Source: Pogonophryne albipinna (lineage: Eukaryota > Chordata > Actinopteri > Perciformes > Artedidraconidae). From it: a DNA stretch of 64,000 bases. The position numbers and the translations under genes are program-made. The notes below the pieces were generated by a model that was given only the letters and a program-made list of their open reading frames with translations, did no database searches and was not told the DNA's origin. The stretch spans positions 37,076,281 through 37,140,280 of the forward strand of contig CM053243.1 in assembly GCA_028583405.1 (NCBI GenBank). The letters are read 5' to 3'. Shown here in pieces: positions 26,701-36,673 of the stretch. Positions within the stretch are counted from its first letter, which is position 1. Each line of letters begins with the position of its first letter.

Positions 26701-29700
26701 AGAATATTAGCTATCTATGTAATGTGCACAGAAAATAAACAGTTAACTGAATACTGGGATGGAAATGGCCTATAAGCACTCAGTAAAACATAATCACACA
26801 CAAAAAGCTTCTGAATGATAAGAAGTATAATTAAAACATAATGCAAATTACCATTTTGAGAGAGAGTACCTTAAAGCAGGGGTTCCCAACCCCCAGGTGT
26901 TACTGCCGGGCCGCGAAATAGCTGTGAGTTTATCGTAATATTTGCAGAATTATAAATATATAAAAATATTTTATCATAATATTTTTTTCAAAACGTGTTT
27001 AATTTTCGCACCTATACCAGTCATATTATTTCATCCAGTAGCCTAGTTCATCTTTCACCAGATAGCCGTTGAAAATGGCTTTTGTGATGTTCCTCAGCCT
27101 GGTCTCAGCTGTGGCTCAGCCTGGTCTCAGCCTCTCGTGCGCACGAGAAAGTTACCGGTGCGCCAAGTAGGAAGAGGAGCGCACAGGAGACAACCGTTTC
27201 ATTGCAGACTGTTATGTTGATGTGGGGAAATGGCAGTGCATACATTATTTGAGATATATTTCAAACTCTGACTTCATTTTAAGGACATGTCGGCCAGGGG
27301 TGTAGAGCTATTTGTTTAAGCACCGGATTGGCAAAACAGCAGAGTAAACCAGTCTGCCTTGATCTATGAATTCATGTCCGGGACTCTCACGGTATCTGCT
27401 GCCCGCAGCTGTTTTATAGAAGGAAAACCTCCTTCACTTCATGAAATGGCTGCAGGCAGCATCAGGAGGCAGCGGGACGTGTAACTCCGCCTCTGAGAAG
27501 TGCAGCACCAGCGGGTAAAGAGCTGTGCCTTTTTACGCACCGCCTTCGCTGTGTTTACCTTCATCAGAACAGCTTAAGAGTGACTGCAGGCTGCTACGTG
27601 TTAACCACACACACCTCTACACACATCGAACTGCCCGATTACTTATTATGGAATGGAGTTGATAGTGAAGCACTGACACAGCGCTCTACAGAGTGCGGCG
27701 AGTGGATAGACCGATTCACGGACTTTCCACATGGTAAAAGTGGGGGGGTCTAAACTAATCATTTGAAAAAGTGGGGGGGACTTGTCCCACCCTCATATAA
27801 TGACTGCGACGCCCATGCCTCTAATCATTAACCTATGTTTTTATAACTGAGTTAACTCTGTGTTGCTGCTAGCATACATAACACCTGACGTGGAAACGTT
27901 ACTCGTGGATGGGGCTACAGAGCTACTAGAAAGACAGTCGAACCCGGTGCATTCCTCCTGTCTGGATGTGGAGCACTTTTGCTAAATGTTTAGACAAATT
28001 GCTCGTGTTACCGCCCTTACATGCAAAACTCTTATTGCACTTTTGGCAACGAGCATTGTCCACATCGAGACGGCTAAAGTTTAACCACACCTCGGAGCGC
28101 GTTCTCTCCGCCATCTCTGCAGTGTGTGTGTGTTGCATGCATGTAGCAGCTGCGTGTGTGTGTAAACTGCCCCGCCCCCTCGCAAGCAGGCGGGGGAGAG
28201 ATCTCTCGTCTGAATTGTGAAGATCGAAAATACATTATAGACGCATTTTGTAGTCATATTGCATATTAGAAACGGAGTTGGCGACTAAGACTGCGATATA
28301 ATGTTTATGTAGCAATAATACATATGACATATGTTTTAAATGTCTCCTGTACCGATAAAAAAGAACGATGACGTTGGAGCTTAACGGGTGTAGAACACAC
28401 GTGATGACGTCACCAACGAATCGACGACTGAATTAGTTGCCAACTAATTTGGTAATCGATTTTAATCGATTAAGTCGATTAGTTGTTGCACCCCTATTTA
28501 AAACTAGACCAAAGTACTGGTTCAAGGTTCAAGGTTCTTTATTTAGTCATACATAAAGAACCTTGAAACTACACTGTAGCTATGTTCATAGCTACAGTGT
28601 AGTTATGCCGATGAAAATCTTGTGTCACAGGCTTCTCCAACAGAGCAACACAAAACACAGATAAACAGAAAAAATATAGTGCATGTAAATAGTAATACAA
28701 AAATAGTTTTAAAAAAAGTGAAATAGTGCAATAAGAGTCTATGCAAGTCATTGAAATATGATATATTAGGTAAATAGATAAATCATTTAAAAATCATTTT
28801 TAAGTAGCAGCCAGATGAATATTAGGGATGTTGTTTCAACAGTTCAGGTGTTTAACAGATTTAGCTTCAACAGTTCAGGTGCTGGTGAATGTAAAGTTAA
28901 GAGACATTTTGAATGCAAATAGGACAGAAAAACAGATCATAACAGGATGAACTTAAATAAATGTATTTTCACAGTCACACTTGTATTCATATCTTTGTGG
29001 CAGAGTGCTTATTTACCGTGTGTTTTTGTACTGCACCACTGATTTTCTTGCTTAAATGCAGCCATGAATCAGGCCCAAACATTGCAAACAAGTTGGCACA
29101 CAATGACACTTAAAGGGGCTATAATCTGCTCATTTTCAGGTCCATAGTTGTATGTTGTGCCTCTACTGTGACATGTTTACATGCTTTAATGTTCAAAAAG
29201 GTATTTTTTCCTCATGCTGCCTGTGCTGCAGAACCTATTTTCACCCTCTGTCTGAGAGAGAAACTCCCGCTGGAGGAAACTTTGGGATTTCCACATTTAC
29301 AGGATATTTACAAAAACCTATATAACACACTGCAGGAAAGGGAAAATCCCCAAAAGCATAATAGGGCTCTTTAATCTTTTTCTTATTATTGTTGTTACAG
29401 TTTCTGTTTGTCTGTGTGTTGGACTGACAAAACAAGACAACTATATCACATTGGACACATTTAGATGTTTTAGAAAGGCATACCGATTTATCATTAATCT
29501 AGAAGAAAACTAGTGTTCAATTGTCCTTTTATGTTTTTTTTAAATTGGGTGTATGTTTTTTCCTTTTTTTTATATTGAGGAAATTAACAAAACAAACACA
29601 TATTAATATTAACAATGTGACGAAAGAATATAGATATAATATACAATAGATTTAACACCTTTATTAATAGTCTTTGTTTTAAGGAATATGCATTCAATAT

Positions 29701-29978
29701 ACCTTGTCTGCCTCCGTGCTGATGGTCTGACATGTTTTGGAGTTCATCACGAGTTCACCCTCCTGCCTGTGAGTCATCAGGTCAGTGTGATAGCTGGAGG
29801 CCCACTCTGTGTCCCCCTCCCTTCCCAGCAGGGACCCAGCCTCCAGCGAGCGGCCGACCCACCACAGGCCCATGCTGCCTCCACAGAGCCGCGAGGGCCC
29901 CACAGCGAAGCCGCAGGGGAGCAACGTGGAAAGAAGTGTGGCGAGAGCAGACGGAGCGGGAGGAGCGAGATAGTCCAT
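14068..29978 (-). CDS. znf408: PRDM-type C2H2 zinc-finger protein, ZNF408-like (8 coding exons, 827 aa)
   Basis: Probable nuclear DNA-binding transcription regulator. Coding exons in transcript order: 29703-29978, 24700-24761, 23517-23719, 20258-20982, 18491-18700, 17416-17539, 15515-15748, 14068-14717; these total 2484 nt with consistent phases. Residues 1 to about 160 form a divergent PR/SET-like region, with GPS and a GLWW motif in exon 1 and [11 protein letters not shown] in exon 3. Residues 181 to about 370 are a basic, Ser-rich linker. Ten C2H2 fingers run from about 373 to 650 with TGEKP-type links. The tenth finger is degenerate (CHC in place of CxxC). The tail holds a GRPKK patch, KRKRARG (likely nuclear localisation) and acidic or hydrophobic stretches. 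Ten fingers behind a PR-like domain fit ZNF408 (PRDM17) best; human ZNF408 is about 720 residues. Another PRDM relative is possible. The start ATG at 29978 lies four bases inside its exon, so a non-coding exon must lie upstream. Confidence 0.85.
15515..15748 (-). CDS. znf408: znf408-like coding exon 7: fingers 6 (end) to 9 (start)
   Basis: A 234-nt exon, phase 1 at both ends, with acceptor TGTCTCTCAG and donor AAAAG|GTCAG. It encodes the histidine half of finger 6, complete fingers 7 (YPCSEC start) and 8 (FLCSYC start), and the cysteine half of finger 9 (CPVCGK). Introns that split fingers between the Cys and His pairs are repeated throughout this gene. Confidence 0.9.
16820..16957 (+). repeat. 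Dispersed repeat, copy B (pair with 9.5 kb)
   Basis: Matches 9495-9645 in order and orientation, with GATGCTTTTGACAGTGATAT, GACTTAATGTGTCCC and GGTCAATATTGC. It lies in an intron of the zinc-finger gene, next to a GGGGCCCTATT-family MITE. Confidence 0.7.
16960..17312 (+). mobile_element. GGGGCCCTATT-family MITE copy
   Basis: Carries CCCTCTGTCTGAAACCAGAG, TGATGTCATTATGTAACAG, the ACAAAAACCTATATAACGCA block and the end AATAGGGCCTCTT. It lies in the intron between coding exons 6 and 7 of the zinc-finger gene; its right end is about 100 bp from exon 6. Confidence 0.75.
17416..17539 (-). CDS. znf408: znf408-like coding exon 6: fingers 5 and 6 (start)
   Basis: A 124-nt exon entering in phase 0 and leaving in phase 1, with acceptor TTCTCCCTCAG and donor AAAG|GTGAGG. 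It encodes finger 5 (CTVC, HMKLH) and the cysteine half of finger 6 ([11 protein letters not shown]), joined by TGEKP. Confidence 0.9.
18491..18700 (-). CDS. znf408: znf408-like coding exon 5: finger 2 (end) to finger 4
   Basis: A 210-nt exon, phase 0 to 0. It begins ATGAGTCAC, but that methionine is internal: it follows HQ of the previous exon to finish finger 2. It then encodes finger 3 (CPHC, HMVLH) and finger 4 (CEHC, HRLLH) and ends at CCGAAG|GTAAGG. Confidence 0.9.
19484..19770 (+). mobile_element. tRNA-type SINE with a LINE2-like tail
   Basis: A GGTTTAATCCC string near 19577 resembles a pol III B box. The 3' part has the common fish tail with GTGTGAATGATAG, AAAGCGCCAAATAAATGCAG and CAATTTACA, shared with L2-clade LINEs. 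It lies in the intron between coding exons 4 and 5 of the zinc-finger gene. Confidence 0.55.
19984..20160 (+). mobile_element. GGGGCCCTATT-family MITE, partial copy
   Basis: Shows the left-half landmarks of the family: ATTATGGACATTTTCAAGTT, TGTGCCTCTCATGTGACAT and CACCCTCTGTCTGAAACCAG. It is cut off after CAGTCTGCTCTGA. Intronic in the zinc-finger gene. Confidence 0.7.
20258..20982 (-). CDS. znf408: znf408-like coding exon 4: linker and fingers 1-2
   Basis: A 725-nt exon entering in phase 1 (acceptor TTTTTGTACAG) and leaving in phase 0 (CATCAG|GTGTGG). It encodes a long low-complexity, basic and Ser/Thr-rich linker, then finger 1 ([13 protein letters not shown]) and the first part of finger 2 (CQECGKNY). 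It is the longest exon of the gene. Confidence 0.9.
21573..21836 (+). mobile_element. GGGGCCCTATT-family MITE, both ends present
   Basis: One of the more complete copies. It starts AAAAGGAGCCCTATTGTGCT and ends AATAATAGGGCCCCTTTAA, an inverted repeat of about 15 bp. It is 264 bp long with no coding content, and is intronic in the zinc-finger gene. Confidence 0.8.
23517..23719 (-). CDS. znf408: znf408-like coding exon 3: end of the PR/SET-like region
   Basis: A 203-nt exon entering in phase 2 (acceptor TTTCCCACAG) and leaving in phase 1 (CCAG|GTAGTG). It contains [11 protein letters not shown], matching the conserved end of PR/SET domains. Just before it is a run unusually rich in cysteine ([15 protein letters not shown]), which I have not seen as a PRDM signature. 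Confidence 0.85.
24700..24761 (-). CDS. znf408: znf408-like coding exon 2: micro-exon of the PR/SET-like region
   Basis: A 62-nt exon, phase 0 in and phase 2 out, with acceptor GTTTTGTAG and donor ATCAA|GTAAGT. It encodes [20 protein letters not shown], where VWI(K) followed by F in the next exon matches the NW-type strand of PR/SET domains. Phase agreement with both neighbours supports it. Confidence 0.8.
25990..27817. mobile_element. Nested element with 8-bp TSD inside the BED-hAT
   Basis: The ends CATGGGCGT and its complement ACGCCCATG are bordered by the 8-bp duplication CCTCTAAT (25982-25989 and 27818-27825). It is 1828 bp long and no clear transposase was seen. It carries a phrase near 26879 (CAGGGGTTCCCAACC) typical of another hAT terminus, so a third layer may be present. 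A perfect hairpin lies at 26551-26608. Confidence 0.8.
26551..26608. repeat. Perfect 26-bp-stem hairpin
   Basis: Arms 26551-26576 and 26583-26608 are exact complements (ATGATTCAATGTTGATGAAA and onward) with a 6-base loop, CTGTCA. It lies inside the nested element. Confidence 0.9.
27926..28138 (-). pseudogene. BED zinc-finger exon of a hAT transposase (ZBED-like), remnant
   Basis: A frame with [11 protein letters not shown], then [19 protein letters not shown] and a final histidine, matches the CxxC...HxxxH pattern of BED fingers that start hAT transposases and ZBED proteins. It is about 360 bases inside the right end of the element and reads toward the interior. The rest of the transposase is absent, so it is a remnant and not a working gene. 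Confidence 0.8.
28528..28604. repeat. Two adjoining perfect hairpins
   Basis: Hairpin 1: stem 28528-28542 with 28553-28567 (TTCAAGGTTCTTTAT). Hairpin 2: stem 28567-28584 with 28587-28604 (AACTACACTGTAGCTATG, 18 bp, 2-base loop). They begin 24 bases beyond the right TSD of the BED-hAT. The AAGGTTCTTTATTTAGTCAT phrase resembles ends of common fish retroposon repeats. Confidence 0.85.
29111..29376 (+). mobile_element. GGGGCCCTATT-family MITE copy
   Basis: Starts TTAAAGGGGCTATAATCTGC and ends CATAATAGGGCTCTTTAA, with the internal TGTGCCTCTACTGTGACATG and AAAACCTATATAACACACTG blocks. Intronic in the zinc-finger gene, about 330 bases downstream of its first coding exon. Confidence 0.8.
29703..29978 (-). 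CDS. znf408: znf408-like coding exon 1: start of the PR/SET-like region
   Basis: Ninety-two codons, ending in phase 0 at GACAAG|GTATAT. The ATG at 29978 follows acceptor TTCTGTACAG by four bases. It encodes a short hydrophobic lead ([10 protein letters not shown]), then VGPSRLCGG and [16 protein letters not shown], which match the N-terminal strands of PR/SET domains. The exon is much richer in G+C than the flanking introns. Confidence 0.85.
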
Positions 29979-30301
29979 CGACCTGTACAGAAAAATAAAA
30001 AGCAGGTTACAGGCAGAATTACAACATGAGTTACATGATTACTTTCAACTACTATGCTCAGCACGTGTGCCATACACTACCACAAGGTCTGAGCCATACT
30101 TAAACAGCTTTAAGTTTTTTGTTGCAAGTTATTAATGTTATTAGTAGCCTACTTTATATGTTGACTTACTTATTTTGAATGCTGCTGGTTGCAAGTCTAC
30201 TAATTTTATTTTTTATCTGCAATGTGCCCTTTGCTGTAACAATATAAATGTCGCCGCTGTGGGACGAATTATGATACTGATTCATAAATCACCCAGTGCA
30301 T

Positions 30302-30384
30302 GAAGAAGAAGAAGAAGAAGAAGAAGAAGAAGAAGAAGAAGAAGAAGAAGAAGAAGAAGAAGAAGAAGAAGAAGAAGAAGAAAA
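30302..30384 (+). repeat. (GAA)n microsatellite
   Basis: About 27 nearly uninterrupted GAA/AGA units. A pure polypurine tract of this length is likely to be polymorphic and may adopt triplex structures. Confidence 0.97.
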
Positions 30385-31484
30385 GTTAACCTCTCAAATG
30401 CAGGTCATTTACAAAATGAAAGAGAAAAAAGCAACAGTGTTATCAAAATAATAATGTTCCATTAACATAAATAATAACAGTAAACACATCATTAATGATG
30501 TGTACATGAAGTAGAATCTGGTATTTCTGCATGGTGGCGCCCCTACATGCTTTACTGCAACACTCCACAGGTTCCTCTTTAATGTAATTAATTACACCTT
30601 AGTTTTGTGCAAATTATGATATTATGCTGGGATAAAGACTGCAATTTATGAGCAGGTGTTTTCTATTAATTGTTCTGTAATTAGTCAGTTCAAATACAGC
30701 TGCAATGGTAAATTAGCTTAAGGCACATCACAGACTTCCTTTTTGAGAATGATCTGCAGTTCCAAGTACATAACAACTTCAACTATCTTGTGCATTCATT
30801 TACTGTAAGTTAATGTATGAAAGAGCCTGCTTTTAACAACATCAGAGGGAATACATTATCTGTAAAAGAGGTAAGTAGTTAGGGTGCATACTTTTTGAAT
30901 ACATCAAATACAATATCGTGCACACGGCTGGCCTTCTCTAGGTAAATCACATTATTAATATTGTTTTATATTAGTGCTACTTTTTGATTTTTAAATACAG
31001 TTTAATCTAGCTAACGTTCGGTTATATTACAACAGTTTAAAAGTCAAGTTAGGACACTATTTCTGAGTAAGCAGGGTATAATGGCTCTCATATTAATATA
31101 TCATCATGTGTAAGAAGCTGTCTTCTGGCAGTCTCAGGTCTAACGTAAGCTAACGCAGGGCAATGCATTTCTGGCCAACATCAGACAACACAGCTGCGCT
31201 AGCATGTTAGCTGTAAACAGTTCAGGGCGATTTCAACTGAAGGACGTCCCCACTTATTGTCCTTTGTTTATGTTTTACTTATTGTGTTTTATCATAACAT
31301 TAAAATAAGTGTTTTATAATGTTTTACCAACAACGTTTACGTTAGCATTGGTAAGATAACTTGCTCTGGTTCTTAAAGACAGTAGCTTTATTAATCATAG
31401 TAACTTTGTGCTCCCGACGTGCCCGGTCAGTTGTTTTGAATTGATTATATGTTAGCCTACCACTTGAATCATTCCGAGGTAAAC

Positions 31485-31605
31485 TCTGGGAAAGCCATCA
31501 GCGAAAAAAGGTCCAACGGTTGTCCTCCTTTGTGTATCGTCCGACCGGAAACAGCGTTATGGTGTATTCTGGTTCCGCACCATAGGTTCCGCACACAGTC
31601 ACAGA
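31485..31605 (-). promoter_or_regulatory. znf408: Candidate promoter or first exon of the znf408-like gene
   Basis: The coding start is preceded by a splice acceptor, so an upstream exon is expected. This patch is the most CpG-rich between 30 and 32 kb and on minus reads TTTCCGGTCGGACG, an ETS-type core. No clear donor was identified, so the call rests on composition and position. Confidence 0.25.
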
Positions 31606-34600
31606 ATTTTTCGTTGGTGATGTAGTAGCATACATGACACAGGTAAAACAGCATTAATAAAAGCGGGAAAAACATAATGTGAGAATAAGATGGAGTTATA
31701 CATGCAAAAATAAAAGCGATCAACAAGATCAATGAATTGACAACTTACTGAGAAATAAGCTAAAAGAAACCACACAGCTGTCCCCAAAACATGTGGGATA
31801 ACATCTTAGTATTAGGTTTCAGTTCAGTTGAAGTAAACTTTGATATAAAGTATTGTATGTTGGGCCTTCAGACACTGGCAATCTGCCATTAGCTGCTGAC
31901 CAGTGGGTTCCACGAGTAGGGATGAGTATATACTGTATGAGGGGACGAATACCAAAATCATTTGTAGAGTAAATTAAACATTATAGTAAATAACACATTT
32001 AAATAAATGAAAAACACAATAGAAATCTGCTTTGTTTTCTCTTAAAGGTTGAGGGTAAGAATTATTATCCATTTGGATAATAATTAGTGCCTCCAACAAG
32101 CACTGCCACAAACCAAGGAACAAGAACAAGAGGAAGAGTGGACTCTTTGACCAGCTTCATCACTGTGAAGGAAGAGCATGAGGATTAAGATGGCATTGGT
32201 GAGTTATTTGTGTGTACAGTGAACATTGGGGATATAGTTTTAATTTTTGTTTCAGAAAATCTCAAATAAACACCACAAATTGAAAATATAGTACACAATT
32301 GTTTCTAACCTGCTTCCCATGAAATAACTAACACAGAAATAACCCACAAAACGTGACCCCTAAACTAAAATTTGATGTTGTTTGTGTCACAATAACGTGT
32401 TGGTTCTAAATTATTCGAAAATGATCCTCTGGCATGTGTGGTATTGCTCACATGTATTCTAAGGTTTTTGGAAGGGTTTCATTTTAATTAAGATAGCGAA
32501 ACTACAAAATTAGAGTGTGGTTTACTCTCAGAAAAACTTTCTTGCTCAGGCTTTTTTGTAGTAAAGCGTATTTATGGCAAGATATTTGCAATGGACATCA
32601 GAGATTATGATACAAATATGTGCCATTAATGAAGTTGAAGATGTCCCACCTGCTGTTTCACTGTGACATTACTTCTGCCATTTCTGTCAGACAAATATGT
32701 TTCCAGAGAGGAGAAAATTACATTTAAAAATATGGTAAGCTAACCGATAGTTTATATTTAGTGAACAGACAGACTAGTGATTCTCTCATCATCATAACAA
32801 ATTCAGCAGTTTTCCCCTGTACATGTTATTATACTGTATGACATATTGCTATAATTTTTATTTCAGTTATTTGAATAAATCTTTTTCTGATTTATTTAAG
32901 GGTTGAGATTCAGGTGCTTCAGTCTCATAGTTTGACAATAATGTTAGTCTTTCTAATGTTGCTGTTCACAGCAGGAAACACTTAGCAATATGTTTTAGGT
33001 TACAACATTTGTCTGTTTTCCACTAATTAGCAAGTGCAAAACATGTTGAGAGCAGAGAGAAACGATTCATCCTGAGGCCCGGGGCGGAGAGGTGAACCGG
33101 TGTGTGTTATGGGTGGGGTGCAAGAGATCCTTAAAAGAACCCTATTCAGTCACAAGGGAACGCTGACGCCATGCGCAACCCACCCTGTTGGGCAAATAGA
33201 AATGTACCGTAATTTTATTATTCCTATGAGTCAGCGCCATGTTCTATTTGCCTCGGCTGCTGCCACAGAAACACTTCGCTCACTGAGAGCCAGGTGAAAG
33301 ATGTGTTTGTTGTCTGTACCTGAATATCTGGGCGGTGACCCCTCTGGAATGAAGGAGGCCTGACTGATGCCCACAGTCTGTTAATTATATAAGTTGAACA
33401 CTTATAAACCTAACATCCTCAGGTAGGAGCAGAGTGATTAAAACATGAATAATTTACAGTAGGTAACACCCACATAGTTTTAATTTGTAATTGATACATG
33501 TGAATAAACATTCAGACATTTGAGTTCTCTTCTATTCTTTTTTATTTTCTATATCAGTTCCTCGTGCAGAGAACCAGTTTTCACAGCTGCAGTTTTACCT
33601 GCATTGTCCTCAAAGCAACATTATTTTTGAATTGGAAACTGACAGGCAGAATTTAATTGACATTACTGGTGTTAGTTGACCATGTGTAAAATATAAACCA
33701 AAGTTAAACACCCAGTTCAACATTGTTGCTCATTGATGTGTTTTCAATAGTTTTTGATGGAGCTCTATGGCACAAAACAAGAAGATAAAGTAGACCTTGA
33801 AACAGACACATTACTTGTGTTAGTAGATAAATTCACTGTTGGATTTGGAGTTTTATTGTGATTTGTTGTCATGAAAAACATAAAATATAAATAGTTATCT
33901 TTTAAATTAGTGAATATAACGCACTACAGCAGATGCATGTACAGATTGTAAATGGAATTCTCAGTCTTTGGTTCATCATGTAGCAGGTGACAGTACGTTT
34001 GCAAGAGGCACAGCCCCCAAATACAGCAATAATGACACAAAACAAGCACACAAATGGAAGCAGTCAAAGGTGGAAAAAAGCAGGCATTTCACACTGCAAT
34101 GTTTACATTGAGGTTATTTCCTCTGAGGTTACAAACATGAAATAGATAGCAGGTTCATTATACTGACAATTGTTCCACAACACTATGCACTGCACAGCAT
34201 CGTGGGAGATGATGAACTCTAAAAATACAGAAAACAAAATACTCAAAACAGCCAACTAAATATGAGCAGTAGTGTATACAGCCTTTCTGTGTGTTGCTGA
34301 TGCTGCTGTAGTCTCATAAGATGAATAACAAACACTGGCTCGGTCCAGCAGAGACTCAGTCACTGTGTGAAGTCAATAAATAAAAGGTCATGTGTTCATA
34401 TTCACAAGTCTCTGCTCTAAACAAATGTTTTACTATACGGTTTGTGGGAATAGTTTGCTATATTCTGCATGGCTAATATCAGTCTTAATATCATAATGTT
34501 CTTTTTCTGTTTCAATTTATATAGGTTAACTTTGACCAGATATTTTAAACACTTTAGCGGTATTTAACAATCCCAATAGCATCCATCTTGAAAATGTATA

Positions 34601-35021
34601 CCTCTGCGCAATTTTAGATTATCAAGTTCTCTCTGTTTAAGAACGAGCACGACTGACAGAAATCGTTGGGGAACTTTAAAAGCACCAGTTTCTGTACTCT
34701 GCCCAAGGAGTATCAAGGAGATACACAAACATATCACTTTTTTGATGTCTCACACCATAAACAAGTTGTAAAGCAAATCTTGACGCATCACCAACCAACA
34801 GTGGACCAGACAGATGTTGTCTTCAATCAAACTTATATGGAACAAAGTACCCAGCTAGCTAGCTAGGGAACGTTCTCACAACTTTGGCTAACGTTACCTA
34901 CAGGTTCTAATAATGTTTTAAAGAAAACGTTTTAATCTGATGTTCAAAGAACCTTTTGAGGATGTTTATCATTTTAAATAAGGTTCCTATGTGGTTTAAG
35001 GTTAGCTAAGACGTTTTAACT

Positions 35022-35365
35022 GCAACATTCAGAGGATGTTTTCAGGATGTTATTGAGGCCTGAGATGACAGAAAGTTTTTTATAAAACGTTCCTTTAATG
35101 TGATATGTTAACAAAGGTGGAATGTTTTGCCTGCAACATTCTGAGGATGTTTTTTGGACGTTGTTGGGATAACACATTAAAGATGTTCTTTTATAAAACA
35201 TTCCCTCAATGTTACATGATAACAAATGAAGAACATTTTCAAAGCAACATTCAGAAAATGTGTTCAGGATGTTATTGAGACCTGAGATGACAGAACGTTT
35301 TTTATAGGTTTTCAGGAGGTTATTATTTTTTTATAAAACGTTCCTGTGATGCGAAATATTAACAC
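35022..35365. repeat. Three tandem units of about 111 bp
   Basis: Units start at 35022, 35133 and 35244, each with GCAACATTC. They share GTTATTGAG..CTGAGATGACAG (units 1 and 3) and TTTTATAAAAC followed by GTTCC or ATTCC. They are diverged from one another and belong to the surrounding inverted-repeat element. Confidence 0.75.
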
Positions 35366-35369
35366 GGTC

Positions 35370-35450
35370 ATCGTCAACGTCAGATTTATTTGTAGAGTGC
35401 TTTAAAAAACAAACCAGGTTTGTGCGAAAGTGCTTTACAACAAACCGAAT
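35370..35450 (+). repeat. Retroposon tail fragment
   Basis: GATTTATTTGTAGAGTGCTT followed by AGTGCTTTACAACAAA is a variant of a common fish non-LTR retroposon tail (TTTATTTGTATAGCGC...GTGCTTTACA). It appears inserted in the larger inverted-repeat element. Confidence 0.5.
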
Positions 35451-36138
35451 TGAGCAGAAGTTGTCGTAAAACACAAGTTGTTGCATTTGTTTGAAAAGGA
35501 TGTTTTAAAAAAATCTGATGTCACCACATTTTCCTTTTTGAAAAAATAAACAAGCACTTTATTCATGATAAGCTGTAAGCAGATATTGCATGTTTGCGGT
35601 GGCATGTGTGAGTTCTTAGCTAGACATTCTTAGTTCTAAAAACATTCTGAGAATGTTAACATTCATTGTTCTAGGAATGTATTCAGCTGGACATTTTATT
35701 TTGGTTCCCAGAATGTTCGGTGATAACTTTCTCAAGATGTTTTTGGTAACATCGTTAGAACATTGTGCCCTACTATTCTTAAAACGTTTTCAGCGCTATT
35801 TTATTTTGATTTCCAGAATGTTGTTCTGAAAGATAGGATAATGTTCTCTAAAAACATTCTTAAAATGTTTGGTGATAACCTTCTTAAGATGTTTTTGATA
35901 ACTTTGTTAGAACATTATGCCCTACTATTCTTAAAACGTTTTCAGCGCGATTTTATTTTGGTTCCCATAATGTTCTTCTGAAAGGTAGGATAACGCTCTC
36001 TAAAAACATTCTTAAAACTTCTTAAGATGTTTTTGATAACATTGTTAGACCATTATGCCCTACCATTCTTAAAATGTTTTCAGCTGTAAGTGTTTTTGTT
36101 GTTTATGCACATGTCTCTATTGTCATATTGATAGAATA

Positions 36139-36673
36139 CAGTGGCGAACCGTGACTTTTATACCTAGGCCCTCTTTTTTTGTCGAGGGAACCCGAGCGCA
36201 GCTTACCTCCGGGTTTTAGGACGCACCACTGCACCACTTCATACACATGTATAAACCTCACAGCGGGCGGAACTTGTCATAAAGTCCGCGAAAATAAAGC
36301 CCACCCATATAGAGGGAAGATATGATTGGTCAATTGTACTGTCATTTGACATTACTCTCTCATTCAGTTACTATAGCTGGCCCTCTGTGAATGTAGAGAG
36401 AGACCAACAAGCTCTCCCGTCTTCACATAACTCGCAGAGACGGCATTTAACCCTTCACATTCCAACAGAAACTGAACAGGCAGATTCGAAGGATTTATTT
36501 ATTTATTTGGAAATGTTATTTTAAATACAATTAAATCAAGTTATTTTGGTAAAACTAATGAAACATTTAACAAAAAAATAATATTAAAAAAGAAATGTTT
36601 TTTTTAATGTTTTCAAATATTATTTTTTAGAATATCTTAGGCCCTCACAGAGGCCCCTGACGGCTCGCCACTG
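36139..36673 (-). mobile_element. Short hAT-like element, deletion relative of the 11.4-kb copy
   Basis: Ends CAGTGGCGA and TCGCCACTG, with TSD ATAGAATA at 36131-36138 and 36674-36681. The sequence is the reverse complement of both flanks of the 11422-12561 element (for example GGCGGAACTTGTCATAAAGT). The central 600 bp, including the transposase remnant, is missing, so it is an internal-deletion derivative. Confidence 0.9.

Larger units (their letters stand above)
25634..28496 (-). mobile_element. hAT element with BED finger, in the first coding intron of the zinc-finger gene
   Basis: The ends TAGGGCTGCAAC and GTTGCACCCCTA are inverted repeats. They are flanked by the 8-bp duplication TTTAAAAC (25626-25633 and 28497-28504). 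Both subterminal regions are full of ATCGATTAAT motifs, a known hAT style. A BED-type finger frame reads on minus near the right end. A second element has inserted at 25990-27817, leaving about 1 kb of original sequence, so the rest of the transposase is missing. Confidence 0.88.
30030..34848. other. Intergenic stretch upstream of znf408-like and downstream of acan
   Basis: No protein-coding exon recognised. It contains the GAA microsatellite and a possible znf408-like promoter near 31.5 kb. The open frame at 31469-31732 (minus), although hydrophobic, has no recognisable homology. Confidence 0.45.

Noticed and set aside
31469..31732. 87-codon hydrophobic minus-strand frame upstream of the zinc-finger gene
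   Set aside because: Its hydrophobicity comes from AT-rich codons. No homology, no donor at its end, and it does not join in frame with exon 1.
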